A stretch of 64,000 nucleotides of DNA from positions 44,861,001 through 44,925,000 of the forward strand of contig NC_083699.1 of the NCBI RefSeq assembly GCF_033118175.1, written 5' to 3'. The position numbers were made by a program, and so were the translations under genes. This document shows, one piece after another, positions 11,563 through 23,357 of this stretch. The stretch comes from Dama dama (Eukaryota; Chordata; Mammalia; Artiodactyla; Cervidae). The notes beneath the pieces were generated by a model. It was not told the origin of the DNA. It saw only the letters and a program-made list of their open reading frames with translations, and ran no database searches. Each line of letters opens with the position of its first letter. Position 1 is the first letter of the stretch.

Positions 11563-11755
11563 TTTCAGATGGTAAAGAATCCGCCTGAAATGTGGGAGAT
11601 CCGTGTTCGATCCCTGAGTTGGGAAGATCCCCTGGAGGAAGACACGGCAACCCACTTCATTATTCTTGCCTGGAGACACCAATGGACAGGGGAACCTGGC
11701 GGGCTGCAGTCCATGGGGTCGCAAAGAGTCGGACATCACTGAACAACTAAACACA
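11563..11755 (+). repeat. Bov-tA SINE
   Basis: Sense-orientation Bov-tA lacking the first bases of the head: CAGATGGTAAAGAATCCGCC, GATCCCCTGGAGGAAG, TCCATGGGGTCGCAAAGAGT, then ACTGAACAACTAAACACAC. Confidence 0.92.
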
Positions 11756-11839
11756 CAAAAGCAAATCAAGCTACAGCCCTACTGTGCTAAGTCTGAAGGT
11801 GTTTCTTTGTTTTTAAAGCTTTTTTTTTTTTTTTTTTGA

Positions 11840-12020
11840 TGTGGTTCATTTTTAAAGTCTTTATTGAATTTGTTACAGTATTGCTTCTGTTTTATGCTTT
11901 GTTTTTTTTTTTCTTCTTGGCCATGAGGCATGTGGGATCCTACCTCCCTGACCAGGAATCAGACCCACATGCCCCGCATTGCAAGGCTACATCTTGACCC
12001 CTGGGCTGCCAGGGAGGTCC
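11840..12020 (-). repeat. CHR-type SINE
   Basis: Inverted and diverged: TCTTGGCCATGAGGCATGTG, GGATCCTACCTCCCTGACCA, and a degenerate head ending CTGGGCTGCCAGGGAGGTCC. T-rich stretches lie on its left. Confidence 0.75.
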
Positions 12021-12486
12021 CAGTCTGCAGGTGCTTAAGTTCATTTATTTTGAAATTGAAGTGCCTGAAATGTCTCCTAAGAGACTGGACTTCCCTGGGC
12101 ATCCATAACTATATGTCTGTATCTTCAGACAAAACTGCAGCATTTGACCCAGTGGTTCATCATTTATTTTCTGTTTTCTTTAAACTTTCAATTATACCAA
12201 CTCATCATTTGGCTCCAGGTGCCGGGTCATTGATCAGCCGATGTGCTAGCTTCCTTTAACTCTAGTAGCCTTCTCTGGTTCAGTCCATTATGAACAGGGA
12301 GACAGGTTTGTTTGCATAATATTAGATTTGGCTGTTGTTGGTGGGACAGCGCCCTATGAGGGGAGGTGTCTCATGGTGGGCCTTCTGAACTCATTGGTAC
12401 AGGCATGTCCTGGTCTTCTGATGAAGGTATAATTTTTCCATAAATCATGTTCCCCTCAATATATAGCTATTCATAACAGAACTTAA

Positions 12487-12550
12487 AGGGCTTCCCAGGT
12501 GACTCAGTGGCAAAGAATCCACCTGCCATTGCGAGACTCGGGAGATGTGG
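12487..12550 (+). repeat. Bov-tA tRNA-head fragment
   Basis: GGGCTTCCCAGGTGACTCAG followed by TGGCAAAGAATCCACCTGCC. The Bov-A body is missing. Confidence 0.8.
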
Positions 12551-12849
12551 TTTACAAAGTTATTTACAGGGTCTATTTCCAAAGCCCAAGAGTACACAAA
12601 ATAGAAGCAGAATAGTTTGGAATTTTAGTCCAGCTTTTAGCTGAAATGAGCACATTTGTAGACAACATAACTTTTTTCTGTTTACTTACATCCAGCAATG
12701 GCATTGGTCATCATAATTCTGGTTTTACATCAGGTCTTTTCTATACAACAATTTTTTTATTAAAAAAGTAACTCACAATGCTATCAAGACTTCAATGAAA
12801 TCACCACAGCTACATACTTCCAATAACCTTATACATTGAGTAATTCTTA

Positions 12850-13122
12850 GAGAAAGCAAGGTGATAAATTGTATTAAGAATTATAAAGATGTTTCTATCC
12901 CTTGAATCAGTAATTCCACACTCAAAAGTATACCGTAAGGAAATAATACAGAAAGTGATGTATATAAAGATTTCAGCACAGCATTATCTGTAATAGCAAA
13001 ATTATTAGAAGGAATAAATGATAGCTAACAGTTCGATAAGATGTGAGTCAAAACAATGGGCTATTGTGGAGCCATTTAAAACAAAATGTATGAACTCAAT
13101 GTAGGAGTATGGGCACGATATG
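12850..13122 (+). repeat. Old L1 3'-end fragment, left part
   Basis: L1M-like sequence: ATCAGTAATTCCACACTCAA, CAGCACAGCATTATCTGTAATAG... , ending GGGCACGATATG. It continues after the BovA2 insertion at 13398. Confidence 0.7.
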
Positions 13123-13397
13123 CTGCTGCTGCTGCTGCATCTCTTCAGTCGTGTGCAACTCTATGCGACCTCATAGATGGCAGCCCACCAGGCTCCCCCA
13201 TCCCTGGGATTCTCTAGGCAAGAACACTGGAGTGGGTTGCCATTTCCTTCTCCAATGCATGAAAGTGAGAAGTGAAAGTGAAGTTGCTCGGTCATGTCCA
13301 ACTCTTAGCGACCCCATGGACTGCAGCCCACCAGGCTCCTCCGTCCATGGGATTTTCCAGGCAAGAATACTGGAGTGGGGTGCCATTGCCTTTTCCG
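13123..13397 (-). repeat. BovA2 SINE inserted in L1
   Basis: Inverted BovA2 dimer beginning CTGCTGCTGCTGCATCTCTT. Flanking 12-bp direct repeats GGGCACGATATG (13111-13122) and GGGCATGATATG (13398-13409) differ at one base. L1 sequence continues on both sides, which confirms the insertion. Confidence 0.92.
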
Positions 13398-15300
13398 GGG
13401 CATGATATGATATAGATATAATGTTAAGTGAAGAAAAGAACAGATAAAATAGAGGGACAACAAATAGCAACATGATGAACTTTAACCTAACTATATCAGT
13501 AATTACATTAAATGCAAAAGGTCTTAATTCTATGATTGAAAGCAAAGATGATCAGGCTAGACAATAAAAGATTTAGTATATGCTGTTTAAAAGAGACACA
13601 CTTTAAATGTAAAGAAGCAGATAGATTAAAAGGATAAACAAGGGGAAAACATAGCATACAAACACTAAGGAAAGAGAATCAGGAAAGCTATATTAATGGC
13701 AGACAAAATAGACTCTTAAAAAAAAAGAAGAGAAAAAGGACAAAGATTCATTCAACAAAGAGACATAACAATCTTAAATTTTTGAGCATCTATAAACACA
13801 GTTTCAAAACTTGTAAAGCATACTTGATAGAACTTAAATTTACCCTCATTATTGGAGATTTTAAAACATAAAGAAAGAAATAATAAAGATAGGAGGAGAA
13901 ATGAATAAGATAGAAAGCAGACATACAATAGACAAAATCAATATTGCCAGATTTGTACTTAGAGGGGTTAATAACTCAAATCCGAATATTTTATGGTTTT
14001 TAAAGAAAAGGAATGTGTAACTAAAAGCCCTAATACCAAAAAAAAAAGATCTTCAAATCCCAGATGGCTTGTGAATCCTTCCAAATATTTGAGGTAGAAA
14101 TAATATAGTCTTTCACAAACTCTGTCATAAATAGAGGAGGTAGGAATGCTTCCAACTCATTTTATGAGGCTGGCATATTCAGATACCAAGATCAGATAGG
14201 TATGTAATAAGAAAGAAAAATTATAGGCTAGGATTTATAAGAAACATGGATGAAATTATCCTGAAATACCTTTTCTAAATCAGTGAAATACTTAAAAAGT
14301 GATGTGTCATTATCAAATGCAGTTTATTCTAGGATTACAAGAACTTGAAAATCAATGTATTTTGGTAAATTAACTTGAGGAGGAAAATGATAATCAGATA
14401 CAGAGAAATTTTCATAAAATTTAATATCAATACATTAAAAAAGAAAGAAACCTCTCAGCAACCTAGCAACAGATAAGAACACCTTTCAGCTAATATCATG
14501 CTTAATGATAAAATATTACTGCTCTTGAAGTGACAAGCAAAATAAGGTTACCAGCAATCACCACTAGTATACAATATAGTACTGGAAATCTTAACCATTG
14601 CATAAGACAAGAAAATGAAATAATGTTTATATTAATTAGAAAATGAAAAGTACTAATACGATATTATATACTTGAAAGTTGCTAAGAGCGGAAGTCTTAA
14701 ATGTTCTCACCACGAAAGAGAAGTGATAATTATGTGAGATGATGGAGGTGTTAGCTAATATTATCGTGATAATCATTTCACAGTATTTAAGTATATCTAA
14801 TCAACATGTTGCATACTTTAAACTTAAAAATTTTTATATGCCAATTATATCTCAATACCTTTGGAAAAAAGAAGTAAAACTCTATGAGTAGATAATGTGA
14901 TTACAGTCATAAAGAAATTCAAAAGAATGCAGTTATCAGAGTTAGTGAGTGAACTTATCAAGGTTTTTGGATACTGTGTCAATATAGAAAAACCAATTGT
15001 ATTTAAATATACTAGTAACAAACAACTTGAGAGTAAAGTTAAATATCATTTGTAGTACTATCAAGGGGAAAAAATCAATTATCTTGTAATAGTTCTATCA
15101 AAATTGTGCAGGACCTCTGAATTGAAAATTACACATTATTACTGAGAGCAAAGATACAAATAGAGAGGTTTATTAAGTTTGAGGACTAACCATTAGCAAT
15201 CCCATTTAACTAATTGATGATTAAATTCATGGAACTGTACAGTGAAGATCAGTGTACTCTTTGACATCACTTATGTATATATGTCGATAAAAAATAAAAC
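13398..15300 (+). repeat. Mosaic of old L1 ORF2 and 3'-end fragments
   Basis: The end of the interrupted L1 (AATGTTAAGTGAAGAAAAGA) is followed by L1 ORF2-like sequence (ATGCTGTTTAAAAGAGACAC; TTAATGGCAGACAAAATAGA), an L1 3' terminus near 14690-14870 (AATCATTTCACAGTATTTAA) and more ORF2 (AAACCAATTGTATTTAAATA, TACTAGTAACAAACAACTTG). All are degenerate. The order suggests one L1 nested in another. Confidence 0.65.
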
Positions 15301-16204
15301 AAAAGTGGAGTTTGTTATTAGATGTCCAAGCAGGTGGAAGTTACTTTACTTACTTTAGTGTGATTGAATTGAGAAAGAGAGAATGACAGCAAAATTTGGG
15401 AAGTGAATGATAAAAGAAAACGACCATAGAAAGGATTTCTATGGGAAGTAGGAAGTTTGGTGACCCAGGAAGACAGTAGCTGTCTTGAGCTGTGGATGAC
15501 TGGAAAGTGCCAAGATACATAGGAGCAGAGTTAAAAATCACATCTCTAATAACCAAGATAAATTTCTGTGAAAGACATTGCTTATAGCTGGAAACAGCTC
15601 AGTATTAAAATATCAACAGCTTTCTCCCTGATCTGTTAAAAAAAATCAGTTAAAAAAAAAAAAAAAAAAAAAGATAATAGATAGACAGAAATAAAAGACC
15701 TTGCAAATGTCAGAGTAACTTTCAGAACTGTGTAGCTCCTTGAGCAAAGATGAACAGAAGGAATGTTTTTGCTTCGTTGATAAACTGGCCTCATAAATCT
15801 TAATAAAATTCCTTTCTAACCTTTCTCAGTTTTCCTAGATATGTGACTAGATATGGAACTTGAGGTCTCAGCTAAAAGAATCACTACTTTATTTGGCACT
15901 CTTTCAATCTAGTCTCAATTGTCTTGTCAATGCTTGTGTGATTTGAGTTTATCATATTTTCATTTTAACCAATTAATCTCAACTATAATTTGATTGTTCT
16001 AAATGATTATTCTTTGATACAGTAGGATTCACTCAGATTTCTCCTAAATACTGATTCAGTTCTAGTAAAACCCACTAAGAAATGCAGGATAGATGAGAGA
16101 GCCAGGAATATCACGTGAGCCAGAATCGGAAGACAAGTAGAATGTAGAGGTTTTGTAAATGCAAAGGTACCACGAACAGGGGTGAGATCAAAATCTCAAG
16201 CTCC
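15301..16204. other. ATP13A5 intron 1, unassigned
   Basis: Non-coding, AT-rich, with a poly-A run at about 15651-15671. No exon or nameable repeat recognised. Confidence 0.4.
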
Positions 16205-16395
16205 TTTCAGTGAAGTGAGCTTTGCCACCTGTTAGCTATGTGACCTCAGGACTCAACCTCTCGAAGTCTCAATTTCCATCTCTGTACTTAGGGGATATTA
16301 ATAACACACACCTGGACAAATAGTTGTGAAGGTTAAACAAGAAGTATAAGGTGCTGAGCACAAAGGAAGTGCTCAGTCAATGTTAGCAGTGGTTT
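16205..16395 (+). repeat. MIR SINE
   Basis: Shows the MIR order: TTTGCCACCTGTTAGCTATG, TGACCTCAGGACTCAACCTC, TGTGAAGGTTAAACAAGAAG, and GTGCTCAGTCAATGTTAGCA. Confidence 0.8.
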
Positions 16396-16401
16396 GATAA
16401 T

Positions 16402-16603
16402 AGGCTCCTAGTGGCTCAGACAGTCAGGAATCTGCCTGTAACGCATAAGACCTGGGTTTGATCCCTGGGTCAGGAAGATCCCCTGCAGAAGGAAATGGCA
16501 ACCCATTCCAGTATTCTTGCCTGGAGAATTCCACGAAGAGAGCAACCTGGTGGCCTACAGTCCATGAGGTCGCAAAGAGTCAGACACGGCTGAGCAATTA
16601 ACA
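16402..16603 (+). repeat. Bov-tA SINE
   Basis: Full-length sense Bov-tA with moderate divergence: CTAGTGGCTCAGACAGTCAG, GGTTTGATCCCTGGGTCAGG, AGGTCGCAAAGAGTCAGACA. Confidence 0.93.
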
Positions 16604-17184
16604 CTCCCACTTTTCAGTCAAAGGAGGGAAAGAGGTGACTCAGTTTCGAGTTGCAATATAAACTGAGTGAAGGTTGGCAATGGAAACAGGCTGTACTCCA
16701 TTGGCTGAGGACCCCACACCTGCCACTTATTACTGGAGTTGAATAGCACAGAGGTTGTGCCCATCTTTGAATAAACATGAATTGTAGTTTCTCGAAGCAG
16801 CACTGTTCCCTCATTTCTTTGTTTCCCAACAGAATTCTGTGCTCCAAATACTAGGAGAGGTGGCACAGCCTTAATAGTCTTTTCCTAGACCCTGAGTACA
16901 GAGTAGACAGCCTTGGTGCTGACTAGGAGTAACTGAAATATGCATGTGCCTTTTGACGGAGGTTGTTCTGTAAGGTCACAATTCAGAGCCTTATCCAAGT
17001 CTGTCAGCAGAGCCTCTGTTCTTTACAGCCTACTCTGCTACCTTCTAGAAGCCCTCATTCCTATTTCTTGCTCCATCACATGCCAGTTAATGTGATCTGG
17101 GTAAATGATTTAATTCTCTGAACTTTAGATTCCTTTCGTGAAAAATGTGGCTGGTTGTAAAACAATGGAAGTTGTCTGACATCA

Positions 17185-17400
17185 CAGTTAAAAGCTGGAG
17201 ATAGGGCATAAGAAAACCAAGTTCAAATCATGTCTCTACCACTTAAGCACTTAACCCTTGGGAAATCCACATGATTTCAGATGATTCAATTTCCTCCTTC
17301 ATAAATAAAAATAAAAACATTAACTATTTGTCTGGGTTATTGTGAGAAACTAATGAGATAATGCATGCAACGCACTTAATACAGTTCCTGAAACGTTTTG
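17185..17400 (+). repeat. MIR SINE
   Basis: CCAAGTTCAAATCATGTCTC, TACCACTTAAGCACTTAACC, and GAGATAATGCATGCAACGCA give the MIR pattern. Confidence 0.7.
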
Positions 17401-17859
17401 AAATTCATTATATGTTGAGAGTAAACATTAGCTTGGTTAATTTACCATCCAACAAAATTTCAGTGGATTATAAGTGGCCAGTCTTGTTGAACAGACTGTG
17501 AAATGATTTGACCATAGGCAATATTCAGAGCTAAGTGCTATTTGCCAAAACCTTAAGTTGTGCTTCTAAAAGTGGGTTAAGTGGAATTTTTGCTTTTTCC
17601 ACAGAGCACAAATTGTCAAAACTGAAATCAAATTCGGGCCAAAGAGAAAACTGCTCACCTTTGTGATACGTGAAACTGGGAGAAAGACTTTAAGATAAAC
17701 ACCAGATTGATTCAAAGACTCACTAGATGTAGTAACTATATACACAAGTATCCCAATGCACACATACACACCATTACAGTCACCCTTCATAGTATGGGAG
17801 GTAAACAGTGTACCAGATTATTCTCTCTCTGATGCTTACATAATATGACCTTTTATATG

Positions 17860-17960
17860 TTTACTTCACTGAGCTCAATTTTCTCAGCTGTAAAACTGAT
17901 ATCTGTGTAACTAGCTCATAGGGATTTAGTGAGAACATATGTGAAGCACTAGCTCATAGA
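17860..17960 (+). repeat. MIR SINE fragment
   Basis: CTCAATTTTCTCAGCTGTAA and TCATAGGGATTTAGTGAGAA match the 3' half of MIR. Confidence 0.6.
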
Positions 17961-19090
17961 GGACATTAATTATGTTTTCTTTTCTTTATAGGTAGTTTGC
18001 ATAGCTACCACCAAAGACAGAATCTAGACTGGTCACACTATTTAGGATAAGAGAATTACAGGGCTCAGCTTCATCTAAACATAATTTCTTCCCCAAATTC
18101 CCTTTTGGTGGGATCTTCTTCATCTCATAGAACTATCCCCAAGGGTTTCCTTCCTACTTGTTCTGGAATTTTCATTGCATCTGGAGCGCTAAAATTTTGA
18201 ACTCCTGGGCTTGTGAACAGGTCTTTTTTCAGTTTTTGTAAGCTGTCTTATTATGTTCACCATTCATGTATTTATCCATCTGAAATTTTTGTAGCATACC
18301 CACAATGCAAAAGCACAATTGTGATTCAAGTTTTTTGGAATGGGTATTTTGGGTTACAGTTCATAACATTCTCATTTATTCAAGCCAGATTATTACAGCT
18401 CAAAGTTACAAATTTATTTATTCAAGCAAGATATGGCATAAATAACTCTCAGTACTTCAATTACCTTTCCTAGATGGCAGTGCCAATTTCTTGTTGTGAC
18501 AAGTTAGGTTTTTCCGTAAGTAAGAATTTTTCAATAACATTAGAGTAAGTTAGCTTTTTCTCTGTAGGTCTCAAACTTTTAGTCCTTTGAATCATGGCCA
18601 AAGAGATAATGTCTCTGTGTCCTTTTATGAAGCTAGAATTCATCATGTTTTATCTTCTTTTTTTAAAACAACAATCACAGCTCCAGGTTTCTATTCATTA
18701 TTCAGTCTACCCTTTGTTGTCTTTATCTGGATGTGCCAAATTGTGTTCTTTTATGTGTTGAATGGGAGGATATTCTTAAAACTGCTCTCTTATCTCTTAC
18801 TCTGCCATGTTTCAAAGTTCTTTTCTTTAATGTCACAATAATATTGTCTGTAGGTAATGACTCATGCTAGTGTGGCTATTGTTCCTTATCCTGCTATTAC
18901 TGGTTTGGTGTGATCACATGTAGTAATTTGTGTTAGTTATCACTAGTCACCCAGCATTGTTAGTTATAGCTTTCTATGTTTTGTCCTGCATTCATGCCAT
19001 GGAGTGCCCTTTGAGTAAGGATAAAATGTCATGAGTACTTTCACTTTTGTCCACATTTGACAATAAGAACTAACTTTTCTGGGCATCTAC
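17961..19090. other. ATP13A5 intron 1, unassigned
   Basis: T-rich non-coding sequence. The short plus-strand frames here (18213-18473, 18587-18841) show no recognisable protein. It probably contains old degenerate transposon sequence that could not be named. Confidence 0.4.
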
Positions 19091-19094
19091 TTAG

Positions 19095-19205
19095 GTGTCA
19101 TTTAATCTTCACAACAATCATATGAAATAGATATTATTATGTATTAAAATATGTATTATTATTAATAATAATACTTGTAATTTATTATCTATAGATCAGA
19201 TAAAC
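19095..19205 (-). repeat. MIR SINE fragment with AT-rich expansion
   Basis: TTTAATCTTCACAACAATCA followed by ATGAAATAGATATTATTA is the inverted MIR end. An ATTATTATTAATAATAATA stretch has been added. Confidence 0.55.
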
Positions 19206-19298
19206 TGAGTTTTATGGGGGAGGGATAAATTAGGAGTTTGGGATTTACATACATATACTACTACATATAAATAGATAACCCACAAGGACCTACTGTAT
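19206..19298 (+). repeat. L1 3' UTR, left part (interrupted by BovB)
   Basis: GGGATTTACATACATATACT and ATAACCCACAAGGACCTACT are typical of the ruminant L1 3' UTR. It stops at the BovB insertion and resumes at 21411. The last 8 bases, TACTGTAT, form the left target-site duplication. Confidence 0.85.
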
Positions 19299-20930
19299 CA
19301 GTTCAGTTCAGTCACTCAGCCGTGTCTGACCCTTTGTGACCCCATGGACTGTAGCATGCCAGGCCAACCTGTCCATCACCAAATCCCAAAGTTTACTCAA
19401 ACTCATGTCCGTTGAGCCAATGATGCCATGCAACCATCTCATCCTCTGTCGTACCCTTCTCCTCCCACCTTCAACCTTTCCCAGCATCAGAGTCTTTTCA
19501 AATGAGTCAGTTCTTTGCATCAGGTGGCCAAAGTATTGGAGTTTCAGCTTCAACATCAGTCCTTCCAATGAATATTCAGGATTTATTTCCTTTAGGATGG
19601 ACTGGTTGGATCTCCTTGCAGTCCAAGGGACTCTCAAGTGTCTTCTCCAACACCACAGTTCAAAACCACTGATTCTTCAGCACTCAGCTTTCTTTATAGT
19701 CCAACTCTGACATCCATACATGACTACTGGAAAAACCATAGCCTTGACTAGACTGACCTTTGTTGGTAAAGTAATGTCTCTGCGTTTTAATATGCTGTCT
19801 AGGTTGGTCATAACTTTCCTTCCAAGGAGTAAGTATCTTTTCATTTCATGATTGCAGTCACCATCTGCAATGATTTTGGAGCCCCCCAAAATTAAGCCTG
19901 TCATTGTTTCCACTGTTTCCCCATTTATTTGCCATGAAATAATGGGACCAGATGCCATGATCTTAGTTTTCTGAATGTTGAGTTTTAAGCTGATGTTTTC
20001 ACTCTTCTCTTTCACTTTCATCAAGAGGCTCTTTAGTTCTTCCTCACTTTCCGCCATAAGTGTGGTGTCATTTGCATATCTGAGGTTATTGATGTTTCTC
20101 CCGACAATCTTGATTCCAGCTTATGCTTCATTCAGCCCAGCATTTCTCATGAGGTACTCTGCATATAAGTTAAATAAGCAGGGGGACAATATATAGCCTT
20201 GACTTATTCCTTTCCCAATTTGAAGCCAGTCTGTTGTTCCATGTCCAGTTCTAACTGTTGCTTCTTGTTCTACATACAGATTTTTCAGGAGGCAGGTCAG
20301 GTGGTCTGGTATTCCCATCTCTTGAAGAATTTCCCACAGTTTGTGGTGATCCATAATGTCAAAGGCTTTGGCATAGTCAATAAAGCAGAAATAGATGTTT
20401 TTCTGGAACCCTCTTGCTTTTTCAGTGATCCAACAGATATTGGCAATTTGATCTCTGGTTCCTCTGCCTTTTCTAAATCCACCTTGAACATCTGGAAGTT
20501 CACAGTTCACGTACTGTTGAAACCTGGCTTGGAGAATTTTGAGCATTACTTAGATAGCATGTGAGATGAGTCCAATTATATGGTAGTGTGAACATTCTTT
20601 GGCATTACTTTTCTTTGGGATTGGAGTGAAAACTGACCTTTTCCAGTCCTGTGGCCACTGCTGAATTTTCCAAATTTGCTGACATATCGAGTGCAGCACT
20701 TTCACAGCATCACCTTTTAGAATTTGAAATAGCTCAATTGGAATTCCATCACCTCCACTAGCTTTGTTTGTAGTGATGTTTCTTAAGGCCTACTTGATTT
20801 CACGTTCCAGGATGTCTGGCTCTAGGTGAGTGATCATGCCATTGTGATTATCTGGGTCATGAATATCTTTTTTGTATAGTTCTTCTGTATATTCTTACCA
20901 CCTCTTCTTAATATCTTCTGCTTCTGTTAT
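19299..20930 (-). repeat. BovB LINE, 3' segment
   Basis: RTE-type LINE covering the reverse transcriptase region to the 3' end, reading on the minus strand (same strand as ATP13A5). The plus strand starts CAGTTCAGTTCAGTCACTCA. A broken frame is visible at 20121-20546 (RT segments RGTRDQIANIC, FIDYAKAFDIMDH, GYILSPCLFN) and at 19677-20057. They are separated by a TAA at 20121-20123 where a Gln codon is expected. The catalytic motif at 20067-20078 reads YAND instead of YADD. It is non-functional. See 20931-21410 for its inverted 5' part. Confidence 0.95.
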
Positions 20931-21410
20931 ATCATTCAGGTATGACCTAAATCAAATCCCTTACGATTATACAGTGGAAGTGAGAAATAGATTCAAGGGA
21001 TTAGATCTGATAGAGTGTCTGAAGAACTATGGATGGAGGTTCGTGACATGGTACAAGAGGCAGGGATCAAGACCATCCCCAAGAAAAAAAACTGCAAAAA
21101 GGCAAAATGGTTGTCTGGGGAGGCCTTACGAATATATGTGAAAAGAAGAGAAGTGAAAGGCAAAGGAGAAAAGGAAGGATATACCCATTTGAATGCAGAG
21201 TTCCAAACAATAGCAAAGAGAGATCCGAAAGCTTTCCTCACTGATCAATGCAAAGAAATAGAGGAAAACAATAGAATGAGAAAGACTAGAGATCTCTTCA
21301 AGAAAATTAGAGATACCAAGGGAACATTTCATACTAAGATGGGCACAATAAAGGACCAAAATGGTACGGACCTAACAGAAGCAAAAGATATGAAGAAGAG
21401 GTGGCAAGAA
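20931..21410 (+). repeat. BovB LINE, inverted 5' segment
   Basis: Sense-strand BovB sequence upstream of the RT core (TCAGGTATGACCTAAATCAA; GGCAAAATGGTTGTCTGGGG; ATTAGAGATACCAAGGGAAC), joined head to head with the 3' segment at about 20930. Its end (21373-21410) repeats, in reverse complement, the first 39 or so bases of the 3' segment (20891-20929). Together the two segments form one insertion flanked by TACTGTAT (19291-19298 and 21411-21418), the structure made by twin priming. The open frame at 21015-21539 runs out of BovB into L1 and the microsatellite, so it is not a gene. Confidence 0.9.
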
Positions 21411-21491
21411 TACTGTATAGCAAATGGCAAATATACTCAATATTTTGTAATAATTACAAGGGGAAAGAATCTGAAAAAGGGCATTTATATA

Positions 21492-21536
<45 letters not shown>

Positions 21537-21600
21537 TGAATTACTTTGCTGTGCGCATGAAACTAACACAATATTCTTCAATAAATAAATGAATAATCAA
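21411..21600 (+). repeat. L1 3' UTR, right part
   Basis: Continuation of the L1 at 19206-19298: AATATTTTGTAATAATTACA, GGGGAAAGAATCTGAAAAAG, a TG/TA tract, then CTGAATTACTTTGCTGTGCG and an A-rich tail. Confidence 0.88.
21486..21535. repeat. (TG)n(TA)n microsatellite
   Basis: About 6 TG units (21492-21503) followed by about 15 TA units (21504-21534), in the L1 3' UTR. Confidence 0.95.
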
Positions 21601-22079
21601 AAATAAAAATCTTTGCCAACTCTCCCCAACAAAATAAAATAAAATGAAATGTAGACCTGTTGACAAACTAGAAAAATAAAAAAGAAACACATGGTCTGCC
21701 CAGAAGTAAAAGTACAACTAAGGATTTTTGTTTGATGAGGCTCATGGTGAGAGAGCACTAAATATACATCAAAAGGAAATGAAATGTATAGGCTGATTAG
21801 CAGGGTCAGTTTTAAGAACCAAAATAGGCCCTGCGTCAAAGACATGGGACGACATGGCACATTCCTTTTAAAGTTGTTTGTGGAGTAACGGCATCACTAA
21901 ACAGGAGGGGTGTCTCAGTAATTATTTGCTTCAAATTTCTCTTGGGAAAAAAAAAATAGCTGTACACCATCTTTCACAGATGAACATCCATTGTCTGCTT
22001 AAGATAGACTACTCACTACCTATCAGGGTTACACCTTCACTTGTTGGACAGCTGTGATGGCATATTCATTTTTCTATCA

Positions 22080-22400
22080 CTACATAACCAATGGCTTAAA
22101 AGAGCACAAATTTATTGTCTCACAGTGTCCATGAGATAGGTCTGGCTAGCTGGGTCCTCTGCTCAGAGTCTCATAAGACTAAAATAAGGTATTGTCTGGA
22201 CTCTGTGCCTTCTGGAGATCAAAGATTTCATTCAAGATCACACAGTTGTTGGAAGGATTCAGTTGCTTGTAGCTTTAGAACAAAGATCCCCATTCTCTTA
22301 CTGGTTGTCAGCCAAAAGCTACTGTCAGTTCTCAGTTCTTACAGATTACTCAGAGCTTCTTACTACTCTGAACCTTCCACCTTCAAAGGTGCAAGGTAAA
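22080..22400 (+). repeat. Ancient interspersed repeat, family not assigned
   Basis: ACTACATAACCAATGGCTTA, then AAGAGCACAAATTTATTGTC and TCACAGTGTCCATGAGATAG resemble a common eutherian ancient repeat ('cataac...cttaaaacaacaca...ttattatctcacag'). The family could not be named with confidence. Confidence 0.4.
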
Positions 22401-22504
22401 GCCTCCTTTGCTCATATCTCTCTCATGCTTTAAATCTTTCTGACTTCAGGAAATGTCCAGTTTGTTTTCTGGGCTCACCTGATTGGGTCAGGCTTATCCA
22501 GATA

Positions 22505-23300
22505 CTTTCTCTCTTTTTTAATTGAAATATAGTTGATTTACAAGATTGTATTAGTTTCAGGTGTACAAAAAAGTGATTCAGTTATTTTTTTTATTCCACT
22601 ATAGGTTATTATAGGATACTGAATATAATTTCCTGTGTTATACAGTAAATCCTTGTTGCTTATCTGTTTTATGTATAGTTTATACCTGTAATCCCGCACT
22701 CCTAATTTGCCCTTTCCTTCCTCCTTCTCCCCTTTGGTAACCATTGTTTTTTTTCCTAGGTCTGTTTCAGTTTTGTACATAAATTCATTTTTTATTATTT
22801 TTTAGATTCTACACATAAGTTATATTATATAATATTTGTCTTTGTCTGACATTTCATTTAGTATAATATTCTCTATGTCCATCCATGTTGCTGCAAATGA
22901 CAATGTTTCATTCTTTTTTATGACTGAGTAATATTTCATTATATACATACATACTTTGTCTTCTTAAACCAGTTGTCTATTGATGGGCATTTGGGTTGTT
23001 TCTATATTTTGGTGATTGTAACTAGTACTGCTGTGAACACTGGGTTGCATGTATTTTTTTTAAACTACAGGTTTCATTTTTTCTAGATATATGTCTAAGA
23101 ATGGGATTGCTGGGTCATGTGGTAACTCTATTTCTCTTTTTTTTTGTCTCTAGTTGTGTATCCTTATTTTTAATCTTTTGAGGACCCTGCATACTGTTTT
23201 CCACAGTAGCAATGCCAATTTATATCCACCAAGAGTTTAGGAGGGTTTCCTTTTCTCTACACCTTCTCCAGCATTTATTATTTGTAAGTCCCTTTTTGCC
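22505..23300 (-). repeat. L1 3' end (artiodactyl L1)
   Basis: Inverted L1 3' region: AATTGAAATATAGTTGATTT, GTTTCAGGTGTACAAAAAAG, ATGTTGCTGCAAATGACAAT, GGATTGCTGGGTCATGTGGT. It has several small deletions and no usable frame. Confidence 0.9.
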
Positions 23301-23307
23301 ATATGTC

Positions 23308-23357
23308 CCCTGTGTTACAAGGCAGATTCTTAACCAGTGAACCACCGGGCAAGTCCC
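23308..23357 (-). repeat. SINE tRNA-head fragment
   Basis: CAAGGCAGATTCTTAACCAG followed by TGAACCACCGGGCAAGTCCC is the inverted head of a CHR- or Bov-tA-type SINE. Confidence 0.75.

Noticed and set aside
16402..16470. tRNA-like sequence as a tRNA gene
   Set aside because: It is the tRNA-derived head of a Bov-tA SINE, as at many other places in the window, and lacks a complete cloverleaf.
21015..21539. 174-codon plus-strand open frame
   Set aside because: It runs through inverted BovB, L1 3' UTR and a TA microsatellite. It is not a gene.
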